NCBI RefSeq assembly: GCF_907164915.1
Contig: NC_061866.1
Coordinates: 52,077,113-52,141,112, forward strand
Length of the DNA: 64,000 nucleotides
Direction: 5' to 3'
From: Impatiens glandulifera
Lineage: Eukaryota; Streptophyta; Magnoliopsida; Ericales; Balsaminaceae
Made by a program: the position numbers and the translations under genes. Of this stretch, positions 41,969-53,518 are shown in pieces (position 1 is the first letter of the stretch; each line of letters opens with the position of its first letter). The notes beneath the pieces were generated by a model that was given only the letters and a program-made list of their open reading frames with translations, made no database searches and was not told the origin of the DNA.

Positions 41969-44900
41969 ATATAAGAAGATTTTCATTATTTGTTTGTTCT
42001 CTTTATTTATATATAAAACAAAAAATAAAACCATTAATTTAAAATTCAAATTAACTGTGAGATACATAATTTTTTTTAAAGGTTAAAAGATAGCATTTAT
42101 TACCTTCAATTTAATTTAAGATATTTTAAAATAAAAATATATTATAATTGAATTTCATTCATATATCTGCTATCATTTAATTTAATGGGACAACACATGA
42201 TACATAGGCTAAAAATTTATACAACTCTTAATAAAGAATAAATAATTAAATCAAACTAAGTTCAAACACCTATCCAATGTTGAAGATTTTGAAAAAAAAT
42301 TACTAACTAGTCTTTTTATCTACTTAGTTTGATAAGAGGGATGATAAAGAAAGAAAATTTGAAAAAATGAAGGTAAGGAGATGACCTGAAATAGAAAAAA
42401 TAAAAAAGTAAAAGGTAAGAGAGAAAAAAAAAGAATTTTATTTTTTTACCAATTTCTCTCTCCCACTTTTTCACCCAAATTTTATTATCCAATCATGTCT
42501 TCAATATAGTTATCCTGAAAATGAGAATAATTAACCAATTTGTTTTTAATTTAGAATAATTCCTTTAATATATGAGATAAACATTATAAATTTGAATAGT
42601 TAAAAATCAAAGACTTGACGTGTACAAAGGAATCAGAAACATCATTGTTAAGAATCAAATCAATAATATATTTGAGAATTGTTCCTTTTTTTTAATTTGT
42701 TGATCATACTTATCTATGATTTATGATATTTCAAATAAATAAGAAGTTAATTGGAATCTCACTTATGGAGTTAATCTTGGGGGTAAGAACTAAGAAGTAA
42801 AATTTTATATAATTATATAATTAATTGTTCCAACTCTCAAACCCCCCTTTCTCATATATATATATATATATATTTTTTATTTTTATCACATTAATAATAT
42901 GCATTCGGTCAGGGCAGAAAATTTAGGACTTGTTTGAAATCTCTTAGTGGCCATGGGTCCGTGAGGGCCCTCTCTCCCACTGACTTAAAATCCAATCAAA
43001 CTAGTTTGAAAAGTTTTTCATTCCGACCTATCTGGTCATCATCAACATTTGAAATTCAATCTCCATATATCGGGTTCCACTTAAGAATCCGTCGATCTTT
43101 ATTATTATTATTTTTTAATATTAAATTTTTTCAAATTATCACTTGTTGAACGTTTCCGCGTTAGAAATTAACTATATATGGTAAGAAATTCTCATAAAAA
43201 ATTTTTTTTTTAAGACCATTCATGACATGATTTATCATGAGTTAATATATAATTATGAAATCAAATACAATTCAAAAGAAATTCAAGTACCTAATTCTCG
43301 ATGTTTAAGTCGAACTAGGATCTGAAAATTCTTTAGATTGGACACAAATGCGTCCATCAACCTATCATAATTTATGTTGCAAAAGGGTTTCTCGGCCTAG
43401 AATTTGGCGACCTTTAATGCTTTAGTTCATTGCGTCGTTCGTTCTCCTTCTTGGTATATACAACATCTCAATAATCCACATATTTCAACCAAAAAACTTT
43501 ATTTTTTAAAAGTATTAAATCATTTCCTTCTCAATATCAGATTCAAGAAAAAAAAAATATAGATTCTCATGATTTTGATACAAAAGTAAATAAAAAGTTA
43601 AATTATAACATTACGAAAAATAATATTTGAATTTTATTAATAATTCAAATTGAATTTTGTTAGAAATAAATGAATTTTTGGTATGATGTCCAATCTTACT
43701 TCTTTTGTTATAACAAGTAAAGAGAGGTAGAATGTTGATCTATTAAATGGTTTTAAGAAGTGATTGTACCTAGCTATAGATACCTACTATAAATATGAGA
43801 AGGCAACATACATGCCATAACAAGAAATACGCTAGAGAATCAACTTGTTGGTTTGTATAACTCAAATGCCAAAATTGTCATACAAATTACGAGATGGGAC
43901 ATTGCTCGGCTCGATGGGTGAATGACCTAAAATAGAGGTTCATGATACCGTTCAAATGAGACCAGGCAACATTATTTTTTAACAAGTTATTGCGAGAACG
44001 GGAATAAATAGGCCATACACCAATTTCGCTTTCTTTACTCCGACAAATTTGTATAGTGTCGTTACACTAGTCAATTTTTTGGAGTAAGAAATAGTCATTT
44101 CTAGTAGACCTAGCTAGTGTATATTGAACATTTTCTTTCTCATACGACGATAAAGATGTTGTTGAAGGAGAGCCCCAAGACGATCACTACCACTTTATTG
44201 AGTGGGAAAGACACGCATAAAAAACATAAGTTTCTTACTATAGAGAAGGAAAGTTGTCCTCACACAAAAATAAACAAAAAAAATCCAACAAAGTTATGCA
44301 AAACATGAATAAGAAGGAACGAGAATGACACAATCAGAACTCGAGAAGAATAGACAAAGATTTCATAGTTGTGTCACCTAACAACAACAAAATAAAAGGA
44401 GCAAAGCTAATCTAAGAACCAATTAACCTTTGGCAAGGTCTTCCAACTTTATGTTGATTACAGTTTTTTTCAAGAATCTTAATTTGAAATAACGATAAAC
44501 CTCGCTAGTTTTTGCGCTTTCATTGTATGGATATTAGTTAGTGTCATTTTTATTTGATAATAACTCATTTAATGACTTATAACATACTTAGTTTATCGCA
44601 CAATTAATGTGACTTTTGTGTTGACATGTTAATGAATGAAAAGTAACAAAATTTTAAAAATAACATGATAATTAATCAAGTTGATTTAGCTTAGAAAAAA
44701 TGGTGGAAAGAATGTCCATATTGAGATGAAATTATTTTTGTTGAGATGAATATTAGGAGGAGATTATTTAACTTATTCAAATTTGAGTTTTTCTAACAAT
44801 ATATAACTAAAATCATTGAGGTTTGAAGACCACTTGTGTGTTGGAAGTTAACATTGATCATTAAGACTTACAACTTGATTGATTGTCTTTTTTCTGATGG

Positions 44901-45600
44901 ATATTTGTAATGGTTTCCTCAAATAGAATTATGAAGAATATTTTTTTATTAAACTTAATTAGGACATCGATCTCTTTCTTGATTCTTTTCTGTTTGGTTA
45001 TTTATGCTTCTTTCCATTCCTTTTCCACATTCAATTTCTAAATTTAGCGACTCTTCACAACTTTATAAAGCTGTCATCAATTATATTTTGTCGTTTACAA
45101 AGCTAGAAAAAACTCACTCCTTAGAATTTACGTGCCATGTTACATAATCTTTTCCCGTTTATAGTAGAAATTCTTAAAATCCTAAAAAATGGTTTTAATC
45201 ACAACTATAATATTATTTTTTTATTAAAGTACCGTAAAGGTGATATATAACATTAATGGGTTATTTTTATAATTAATTAATGAATATGAATAATTAAAAA
45301 GGATTAATAGTGAGCTAATTAAATAGACCTTAATTATGACAAATCATGCAATATATATAATATAAGAACATACTAAAATTGAACCCATAATTTATTTTAT
45401 GAGGTGATTAATGACACCTTTCTATCTACTTTGAAATGGAAAAAAGGAAAATAATATGAACTCTTTAATGGTGCCCACAGCAGTTTTTTCCAGTTAAAGC
45501 CTTTTTTTAATATATATGATTTCAATTTTTCACTCCACCGTCCTCTCTCTATAATATATTATAGATTAGTGTATGTAAGGTCCCACCATTTAAATGCTCT
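41969..45600. other. AT-rich intergenic region upstream of the phospholipase gene
   Basis: No supported gene. It includes a TA run near 42857 and a block at 42900-43110 similar to 39480-39660. The region 43800-44450 is less AT-rich and has a 63-codon open frame (44117-44308) with no recognised domain, probably spurious. Confidence 0.45.
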
Positions 45601-45607
45601 ATACCAA

Positions 45608-45618
45608 ACTATAAAAGA
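45608..45618 (+). promoter_or_regulatory. Probable TATA box of the phospholipase A1 gene
   Basis: ACTATAAAAGA lies about 120 bp before the start codon at 45733, followed by a CT-rich leader. It is a good match to the plant TATA consensus; a second ATATATAAGG just before the ATG is less likely by position. Confidence 0.5.
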
Positions 45619-45732
45619 GTCTCTTATAGTGTGACAAATTAAATTCCCCAAGTCTTTATTCAGATATAATACTCTCTATACCAAACTATATATTTTTCCT
45701 TTCTCTCTCCTCTCTCTAGGATATATAAGGAC

Positions 45733-47034
45733 ATGGATATCAAAGGACTTAAGCTTGGCATTGGCCATGGGGTCATAAATCGGCAACGGAATTTGCAGCT
45801 TCATGCTCCACGTGGAATGTCCGTGATGCCACGTGGAGGAATGTTAATGAAGAAAATAACTTGTTCCTCAATCAAGACAGGCGTTAATATGGACCAACGG
45901 GCTGACGTGGTTGCCACCGGGAGGCTCAGCGACATGTGGCAAGACTACCAAGGGAGCAACCATTGGGACGGATTGCTAGACCCTATGGACGACAATCTAC
46001 GTGGCGAGATATTGAGATACGGGGATTTTGTGGATGCGGCCTACATGTCGTTCGACTTTGACACGTCATCACCAGGGTACGCCACGTGTCGGTTCCCGAA
46101 AAACACGATGTTGTCGGACTGCGGGCTTGGGGGAAGGGGTTATACGACGACGAGGTATTTACGGGCCACGAGTGGTGTCCGGTTGCCGAGGTGGGTCGAT
46201 GACAGGGCGCCGAGTTGGATATCGGCACGGTCTAGCTGGATGGGTTACGTGGCGGTGTGTAATGACAAAGAAGAGATATCGAGGCTGGGTAGGCGTGACG
46301 TTGTTATTGCATATAGGGGAACAGCCACTTGTCTCGAATGGGTGGAGAATGTACGTGCCACGTTGACTTGCTTAGATGGCGAATCGGGTCAGAACCCAAC
46401 GGAAAATAACCCGATGGTGGAAAGTGGTTTTTTGAGTTTATACACTTCTAGAACTTCACCAAGTGATCAAAGTCTACGTGATAGTGTGAAGGAAGAGATG
46501 GCTAGGATCATGCAAACTTATGGCGATGAGCCGCTCAGCGTTACGGTCGTTGGCCATAGCCTCGGAGCGGCTCTCGCGACTCTAACCGCGTACGATATAA
46601 CCGCAACCGCAAACGCCTGCCATCGTCCTCCTCCCTTGGTAACCGTTTTTTCATTCGGAGGGCCACGTGTAGGGAATAGAAGCTTCCGATCCGAGTTGAG
46701 TAAAAGAGGGGCTAAGGTCCTACGGATTGTGAACTCGGATGATTTCATCACAAAAGTGCCCGGTTTTGTGATTGACAACAATGACGTGTCCGAGATTAAT
46801 GATCTATCGGATTCGGGTTTGCCAGGGTGGCTACAAAAACGGGTGGATACTAGATGGGTCTATGCTGATGTGGGTAAAGAATTGAGGTTAAGTAGTAAGG
46901 AGAGTCCGTATCTTAGTAACCCTGACGTTGCCACGTGTCATGATCTTAAGACGTATCTACACTTGGTTGATGGATTTGTCAGCTCCACGTGTCCTTTTAG
47001 AGCAACGGCCAAGAGGCTGCTAACCAAAAGCTAA
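45733..47034 (+). CDS. Class I phospholipase A1, DAD1-like (PLA1-I beta/gamma type)
   Basis: A single exon encodes 433 residues. The lipase_3 domain spans about residues 95-415. GHSLG at 274-278 provides the nucleophile Ser276, NSDD at 334-337 the acid and HDLKTYLHLVDG from 403 the histidine. The substrate-side motifs YRGTATCLEW and PMVESGFLSLYTS are typical of the plant DAD1/PLA1-I family, which releases sn-1 acyl chains from plastid lipids and can feed jasmonate synthesis. The first 60 residues are basic and rich in Ser, Met and Arg, consistent with a chloroplast transit peptide. Absence of introns is usual for the family. Its GC content is well above that of its surroundings. The detailed subclass (PLA1-I beta2 or another DAD1-like lipase) is uncertain. 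Confidence 0.88.
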   Translation: MDIKGLKLGIGHGVINRQRNLQLHAPRGMSVMPRGGMLMKKITCSSIKTGVNMDQRADVVATGRLSDMWQDYQGSNHWDGLLDPMDDNLRGEILRYGDFVDAAYMSFDFDTSSPGYATCRFPKNTMLSDCGLGGRGYTTTRYLRATSGVRLPRWVDDRAPSWISARSSWMGYVAVCNDKEEISRLGRRDVVIAYRGTATCLEWVENVRATLTCLDGESGQNPTENNPMVESGFLSLYTSRTSPSDQSLRDSVKEEMARIMQTYGDEPLSVTVVGHSLGAALATLTAYDITATANACHRPPPLVTVFSFGGPRVGNRSFRSELSKRGAKVLRIVNSDDFITKVPGFVIDNNDVSEINDLSDSGLPGWLQKRVDTRWVYADVGKELRLSSKESPYLSNPDVATCHDLKTYLHLVDGFVSSTCPFRATAKRLLTKS

Positions 47035-47940
47035 CTTCTTTTTATATATTGGTTTGTACATATATAACTCAATGAGTCTTACTCAATTTGGTAACTAATA
47101 TTATTGATTGGACAATTCAAATTTTGTTATTTTTATTAATTCATTGTCCATCTTCATAGGTTAATTTTAAGAGTATGATCAATCGATGTTAGTATTTTTA
47201 AAATCGTGATTATTCAATGAAATAGCTAGGTCGTTAAATAGACAAGTAGAGTGGTCTTAATTACTTTTCTAAACATGATTTTGTTTAGAAGATTTTTTGT
47301 TTAATTTAACCTTGTAGTAATAGCATTAAATTAATATCATACTTATTTTTCATAAATTTAATTTATTTAGACAATTTAAATAAAAAAATATTGCTTTTAC
47401 CCTTTTGCCTAAAGAGGACGGTGACAACTTATATTTGGGAACTTTCAATTTATCTCCCATGATCAATTATTTATGTTAAAATTATTATTATTTGTTTTAA
47501 AGTTAAATAAATTGGAGGATGTTCTTAATTAGAGTTTTTTTACCATAACCATAAAATGTTTTGGTAAAATCATTTTAATAATCAGATCTAAATAGTTATT
47601 TCATTATAAAAGTACTACAAATTATTTTTAAAAAAATAAAAGATTTAGGAATTACTAGCTAATAATTGGGACCACACGCACAATGTTTGAACCGGTATTT
47701 AAATTAAAAATTCAAAAAATAGTTAACACAAATTAAAACACTATACATGAGATTGATAGATGTTGGTCATATCAGAAATGAATGAATTAATAGTCACAAC
47801 CCAAATGATGAAATTAATTTATAGCTAGGTCTAGCAGTACGTACTACTACTACAAAGTACGTAACCTAGTTAGTGACTGATCATTATGATTCTTTGATAG
47901 TACTTTCTATCCCATTCCCATTCCATTTTCCATTCCCACT

Positions 47941-47965
47941 TTATTATTATTATTATTATTATTAT
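47941..47965. repeat. (TTA)n microsatellite
   Basis: About eight perfect TTA units in intergenic DNA. Confidence 0.85.
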
Positions 47966-48399
47966 GATAACTTGGCCCTGTTTGGTGAACAACCTATACC
48001 AACATCCAATTAAGAAGAAAATAAATATTTGACCAAAATAATATTAATACCACACATCTTTCTTTCCCCACAGTATTAGCTAGGGTAAGTTCAATATTAT
48101 TGAATATAAATTATCAAACTTAATTTAAAGTTATGAAGAATGGGTGGTACTAGGGTTTGGTAGGGTAGGGTTTAGGGTTTAGTTAGGTTGTAGCTAGCAT
48201 TACTTTGATCTCTTTATTGATTTGGTCATTCATTAAAAAAAAATCAAGATTTCTAAGTCGTTGGATGAATAAGAAACTTTATAATAAAATATTGTGGTAG
48301 CTAGCTAGGCTTAATTAGTTTGGTTAATTGTGGTTTAAATGTTATATTTTGTTTGATCAACTTAATTAAATGTTTCATTTTTTTAAAAGTGGATTTCTA

Positions 48400-48798
48400 T
48401 TAGGGATGTCAATTATAACTCACATGTGGTTTTGACCCGAACTGTCCCGCTAAGGAAGGTTTTCCCCCGAAATCGAACGGTAAATAGTATTTGTGTCCCT
48501 GCCTCGAACACTAATAAACATATATAGTTTACTAATATATTTATTTATTTTCATATTTAATAGGATTTTTAAGTTTATTACTTTATAATAATATATATTT
48601 TCAATCTATTATAATATATATAATATTGAAAGATCCATTTATATAATTTTTAATTTTTTTTTCATAATATGGTATAACGGTGTTACACGAGAATTCCTTA
48701 AAACTGAACGAGGAGAGAATGATAGTAAAAAAAATTCGAAATAGAATGAGGCGGGATGAGAAACGTATTCCCCTCCTCAATCCGCCCTATTGTCACTA
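48400..48798. mobile_element. Probable hAT-type MITE
   Basis: The left end TTAGGGATGTCAAT and the right end ATTGTCACTA are an imperfect inverted pair. ATTTCTA occurs on both sides (48393-48399 and 48799-48805), close to the 8-bp hAT duplication. Interior segments rich in CCCGAA and GGCGGGATGAG recall common plant repeats that start GGGATGTCAAT. No coding sequence. Confidence 0.5.
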
Positions 48799-50576
48799 AT
48801 TTCTAGTGTTAATAGTACTGTTTTCCACTTGAAGTCTTATGAATCAAACTATCCCTAATTTGTGCACAAATAAAAGTTTTGAATACTAACTCACTACTTA
48901 AAAGGGTTGATCCAATCGAGGTAATGTTGCCATTTTTAGTGAACCACCATTCTTAGAGTAAGCAAGTGCCTATACTTGTATAAACTAGCACGGAAAAGAA
49001 GTGAATTGATCACGTTATTAGGGAATGACTAATTTTCTAAGGAGGAATGTGCTTAAAATTTTTTTTAGTTACACTTATAAGAATGAGTGGCGAGAATTGG
49101 AAATTTGCTTAATATAATTGAGAATGTTTTAAATTTCTAAAAGGAGTGTGGAAAAGAAAAAAGATTAAATCTAAACTTAAATAAACACAATAGTTTAGTT
49201 GATGTAATGTCCATAAGAAAAGGAAAGACATATTTGAGTACAAGATTAACATCTATTTTATTGTATTTAGTTTAAATTTTTTATTTTTTTGAAAAAAATT
49301 AATTCAATATGATTTAAGTGATAGTTGTTTAAATATATAACGACAAAAAAAAAACATAAGTGTTCATATTGTCACTAAATATAACGAGATTAACTATTTT
49401 GAAGAATTTTTAATTTGTATTGTCGCACTATTTTTTGTGTTGTTTCATTTGAAATTATTTTTGTAAATTGGTTTGTAATGTCTGACAATATTGATTCACC
49501 ATACCTGTTATGTAATAAGTTTATTCTAATCACTTTTATATTTTTTTTTAATTTTTGGTGTGAGCTTAAATTATTTTAACAAACAAACTTATTATTAACA
49601 TACAAACAAATTATTTTAAATTTATAAATAAAAAATAGTTTAAAATAAATTGATGTTAAATTGAGTGGGAATTTAACTACTACTCAAGTTAAGGATGTGG
49701 TAATTTTGGTCTTGCCCTTTTCTAAGCTCTAAATTATAAACTATTCTAGTGTGTGATTGCAACTAACTTTTACAAATTAAATAATATAATATATTATTTT
49801 TTAAGGAATTCAACTATTTCATTATTTATTACAATTGCAATGAATGCATTCATTGTATGTGAGAATCACATAATATATATTTTTTATATTTCAAACAATC
49901 AAATTACTCAATTTACCCATCAATAAACTAAAATACTTTAATAAAATTAAAATTTTAAATAAAAAAATTATAATAATTTAACCAATTTAAATCTCAAATA
50001 ACATATATATATATATATATATATAATAATAAAAATCCACAAATAACTAACTTAAACTGCATTCTAAAATAGTAGTGAGAACAACCATCAATATTAGTGC
50101 AAGTTGGATTCAATTTAATTTTCCATAAATAAGATCTGATTTAGTAACTTGTTCAGTTGGGTTTATTACAAAAATCCAAATACAACCAAATATATAATAT
50201 TATCATAAAAAACCTATTGAACAAGCTTATATAGTAAATAATATAAGCTGAATTAAACCAATACATTAAAAGAACAAATTGAATGACACATGGTCATAAA
50301 TTAATGTTACATTTAAGTTATACATATTGAAACCATGCACATTGAGGCGTGAATTCAACTATTTATGGTGATATATTGTTGAAATGAAAAAAGCATTTTA
50401 AAAAGTGAGAAAAAAAAATGAAAGGCTGGTAGCAGCCAAATGGTCGGTGTCTACTCAACTGACAAGTAAACCCTAACTTTATAAATTATATATTTTATAT
50501 ATATATATTGAAGTAATTAATTAGCACGCCATTTGCTCATTCTCTTTGACCGTTGATCAGTGCTCCCTAATTAATC

Positions 50577-51056
50577 GGGAAATTTGATGAAATGGCCCTT
50601 ATGGCTTAATTCCAAAAAAGGCCCGCGTCTGCTAATGTTTGCAAAATGGGCCTTTTTGCCCTGCGAAATGTCCATTTTACCCCTGTAATTGCACTTACTC
50701 GAATTATACTTACGCGAATTACACTTACGCGAATTACACTTACGCGAATTACACTTACGCGTATTACACTTACGCGAATTACACTTACGCGTATTACACT
50801 TACGCGAATTACACTTACGCGTATTACACTTACGCGAATTACATTATTGTTATTGTTACTCTTCCAATATCTTACGCGAATTGTTATTGAGTAATGGAAA
50901 ATTGTTATTCTTCCATTATTACTAGGGGATATTGTTATTAAGTAAATAACTTAACATATAGATTCTTGATTTTATGATTATTGTTACTCTTTTACAAATA
51001 TTGTCCCATACAATTTTAGTATGAACAAGCCATTCTATCCTATTTTCCTAATCAAC
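50577..51056 (+). repeat. Left terminal inverted arm of the Pack-MULE-like element
   Basis: About 480 bp. It contains GGCCCGCGTCTGCTAATG, CATTTTACCCCTGTAATTGC, then a tandem array of a 15-bp unit (50700-50845), then a unique segment ending TTTTCCTAATCA. All these pieces recur inverted on the right side. Confidence 0.85.
50700..50845 (+). repeat. 15-bp tandem array in the left arm
   Basis: Nine to ten copies of GAATTACACTTACGC with GTATT variants alternating toward the right. Unit length 15 keeps every frame open, which creates three overlapping false reading frames. Confidence 0.9.
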
Positions 51057-52633
51057 ACTTGGATTAAGTATTCATCAGTCAATGTATTTTTGCACAAAAG
51101 CATTCTATATCATATCTCATATGGGGGTTCATTTTAAGGCTTGGATTAGATGGTATATATGGAAAATGAAAGGACCTCCATATATCTAAACATGAGGAGT
51201 TTTTCTTTTCTTTTCTTAGAGAATGCTAGTACAACATGGAAACCACTTCAATCAAGATGCTTTCGAAAAATCAACCTCCTCTTAGTTATAGCAATTAAAA
51301 GCACCAAAGTAAAGGAGTAGTAAATACTGAACATAAGTAGCAAAACTGAAATATAGAATGTCTCTAACATACTCTCTTGTTCTCTTAGTTAATATGAAAA
51401 AGTATGTCCAAATTTGTATAAATTACTTATCTCTTTAGCTTTTTATTACAGGGTATTTATGTCCAAATAGTTTCATACCGCCCATCCTTAAAACCCACCT
51501 CAAAATCATAAGATTATTTACCTATGTTTGACATTTTCAGAAGATTTGTGGTTCGTACAACTGTTATTTTATCATGGTTAAAACTGAAAGTGAAATTTGT
51601 TTTTTGGGTATAAAATGTGTCTAGATCCATATTAGAGTGTGATTTGTTTTGCTTAATTTAGTATATAAACTTCTTTTCTAGATAATGATCCATATAATTC
51701 TAGATCATTGTGATTTTTTACAAAATAGCAAATGTAGATATTTTCTAATGATGATGAACATGAAAAAAAGAAAAAGTGTATACCAAAACAACCTAATCTT
51801 ATGTTTTGTCCAAGTACCCAACTGCGGTTGTTTATTTTGTATATTCCATTTGCAGAGTGTTTGTGGCACATGATCTTTGTGGAGCATAAGTAGTGTGGTG
51901 TCCCAAAAAAAGGCCTGAGGCTTGCCGCACATTTTGACATGTTCTACAGCCTACAGTACCATCATCTGAATGAAATTCTTAAAGATGGCTGTAGCAGTTG
52001 ATCAACATAACAGATTGAAGACATTATTAGTCCTCCCTCCTCCTCCTCCTCCTCCTAGATGCATCAGACTCGTGGAATTGGACCAGACAAATCATGTTTC
52101 CTTAAACCACCAGCAAGCCATGGAACTTATCAATGTCAACAGAAGCATCTCCACCCCTTGTCTTTCTGCATCATCCCCCCCTTTCATATAATAACAACAA
52201 AGAAGCAAATTTAATTGCCGGTCAAGGGATTGAAGTAATTGGTGGCCACCATGATCCAAAATCTCGTCTTCTCATAACAAAAGTGGCTCTAGCTCTACAA
52301 TCTGGTGCTGATCCTCTCCCAGCGGCTAGTGGTTTAACTGGCGCCTACTTATTACCTGGTCAAGTCGGTTCTAGCATGAGTAGCATTGTTGCTGTTATTA
52401 AGCCGATAGAAGAGCCACCTATGGAGGATTTGGGCAGCCCTAAAGGGTTCTCCGGGCAAATGCTTGGCCAACCGGGAAGAAGACCCTCGATCAGATTAGG
52501 AGAAACCGGGGCACGTGAATTGGCAGCTTACCTTCTAGACCATGATGGATTTTCCGGTGTTCCTCCAACCGCGTTACTTAGAATATCCTCGGATGCGTTT
52601 CCTTCAAGCATAGGGAAAATGAAACCGTATTGA
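51057..52633 (+). pseudogene. Captured 5' part of a phosphatidylinositol 4-kinase gamma gene
   Basis: The start codon is at 51994 (MAVAVDQHNRL). The first frame continues with RCIRLVELDQT and NRSISTPCLSAS, then stops at 52191. A shifted frame goes on from a C-run near 52174-52180 with GIEVIGGHHDPKSRLLI, SGADPLPAASGLTGAYLL, GQMLGQPGRRPSIRLGETGARE and AAYLLDHDGFSGVPPTAL, ending KMKPY-stop at 52631-52633. These are N-terminal and early kinase-region motifs of plant PI4K gamma proteins (about 550-650 residues); the catalytic core is missing. Upstream sequence looks like a 5' UTR intron ending ATTTGCAG near 51856, so promoter and leader were probably captured too. The stop codon lies at the junction with the right arm. 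The frameshift makes it a chimeric pseudogene. Confidence 0.8.
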
Positions 52634-52800
52634 TTAGGAAAATAGGATAGAATGGCTTGTTTATACTAAAATTGTATGGGACAATATTTGTAAAAGAGTA
52701 ACAATAATCAGAAAATCAAGAATCTATATGTTAAGTTATTTACTCAATAACAATTACACTTACACTTACGCGAATTCCAATATCCCCTAGCAAACTCAAT
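52632..52800 (-). repeat. Inner part of the right inverted arm
   Basis: TGATTAGGAAAATAGGATAG through ATTGTATGGGACAATATTTG and AATCTATATGTTAAG is the reverse complement of 50860-51056. It ends near CCAATATCCCCTAG, after which the inversion is interrupted by the second insert. Confidence 0.8.
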
Positions 52801-53518
52801 TCCATCAAGAATCTCCTGCAATAATGGAAAATAATGTTCAAACAAACTAAAAATTATATTTAATTCAAAAAACCAGGAAATGGAAAATGTGTACCATAGT
52901 AATTAATCCATATGTTAAGTTATTTACTTAATTGCAGCAAAAGTAAAATTTGACAGAAAATATATGGATGCACCTTCTAGAAGATCAAAATAGGAATAGG
53001 TTCATCATTAATGGAAGATGGAAGACAAAATGAAAGAGCATGTTTTAATATAAATGAGCATTGAATTCATGGTTCATCGTCCAATCTGACTTTCTGCCTA
53101 CTTCATCCATCAATCTGCCTACGCTAGCGAATCCTCTACTGATGTTGAGAGTGTTAAGCTCCGTCGGATTCTCCATATCCGTCGAAATGTTTAACTTCTG
53201 CTTCCATAGATCAATGAAGTACAAACCCATGTGAGTTGATTGTCATTTATATAGATAAACTTGTAAGATTTACTTAAAATCCTAAATCCTCATCCAACAT
53301 AATAGCACTTGGATAATATTCAAAACCCTAAAATACATAAGAAGGCATTGAGACGAGAATGTCTTACCTTAGCAGAGCAGCGGGATCGAAGGAGATAGGG
53401 TTTGAGAGAGAGTCGGAACCCTAAAAATTGGAGATTTAAAATGAGGGTCAAAATTAGGTGCTTTATGTAGTATGAAAGACGCATATTACATAATGCGCGT
53501 ATATGTAATACGCGTCTT
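52801..53518 (-). other. Second inserted segment, gene-like, origin unknown
   Basis: Read on the minus strand, an untranslated-leader-like GC-richer stretch (AACCCTATCTCCTTCGATCC near 53400) is followed by a GT donor (CTAAG|GTAAGAC, about 53366), then an open frame from 53230 to 53045 encoding 61 residues beginning MGLYFIDLWKQKLN and ending FNAHLY. I do not recognise the protein. A leader, donor and first coding exon suggest a second captured gene 5' end. Confidence 0.5.

Larger units (their letters stand above)
47035..50568. other. AT-rich intergenic region downstream of the phospholipase gene
   Basis: No coding sequence is supported. It holds a (TTA)n run (47941-47965), a short stretch rich in AGGGTTTAG near 48150-48185, a probable hAT-type MITE (48400-48798) and short TA runs near 50005. 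Confidence 0.5.

Noticed and set aside
44117..44308. 63-codon lysine-rich plus-strand frame
   Set aside because: No recognised domain, no splice context and AT-rich surroundings; likely chance.
48150..48185. Interstitial telomere repeat
   Set aside because: Only two or three degenerate AGGGTTTAG-like units; too short to call a telomeric tract.
50639..50925. Three overlapping repetitive open frames with 5-residue periods
   Set aside because: They arise from the 15-bp tandem array in the transposon arm, which has no stop in any forward frame.
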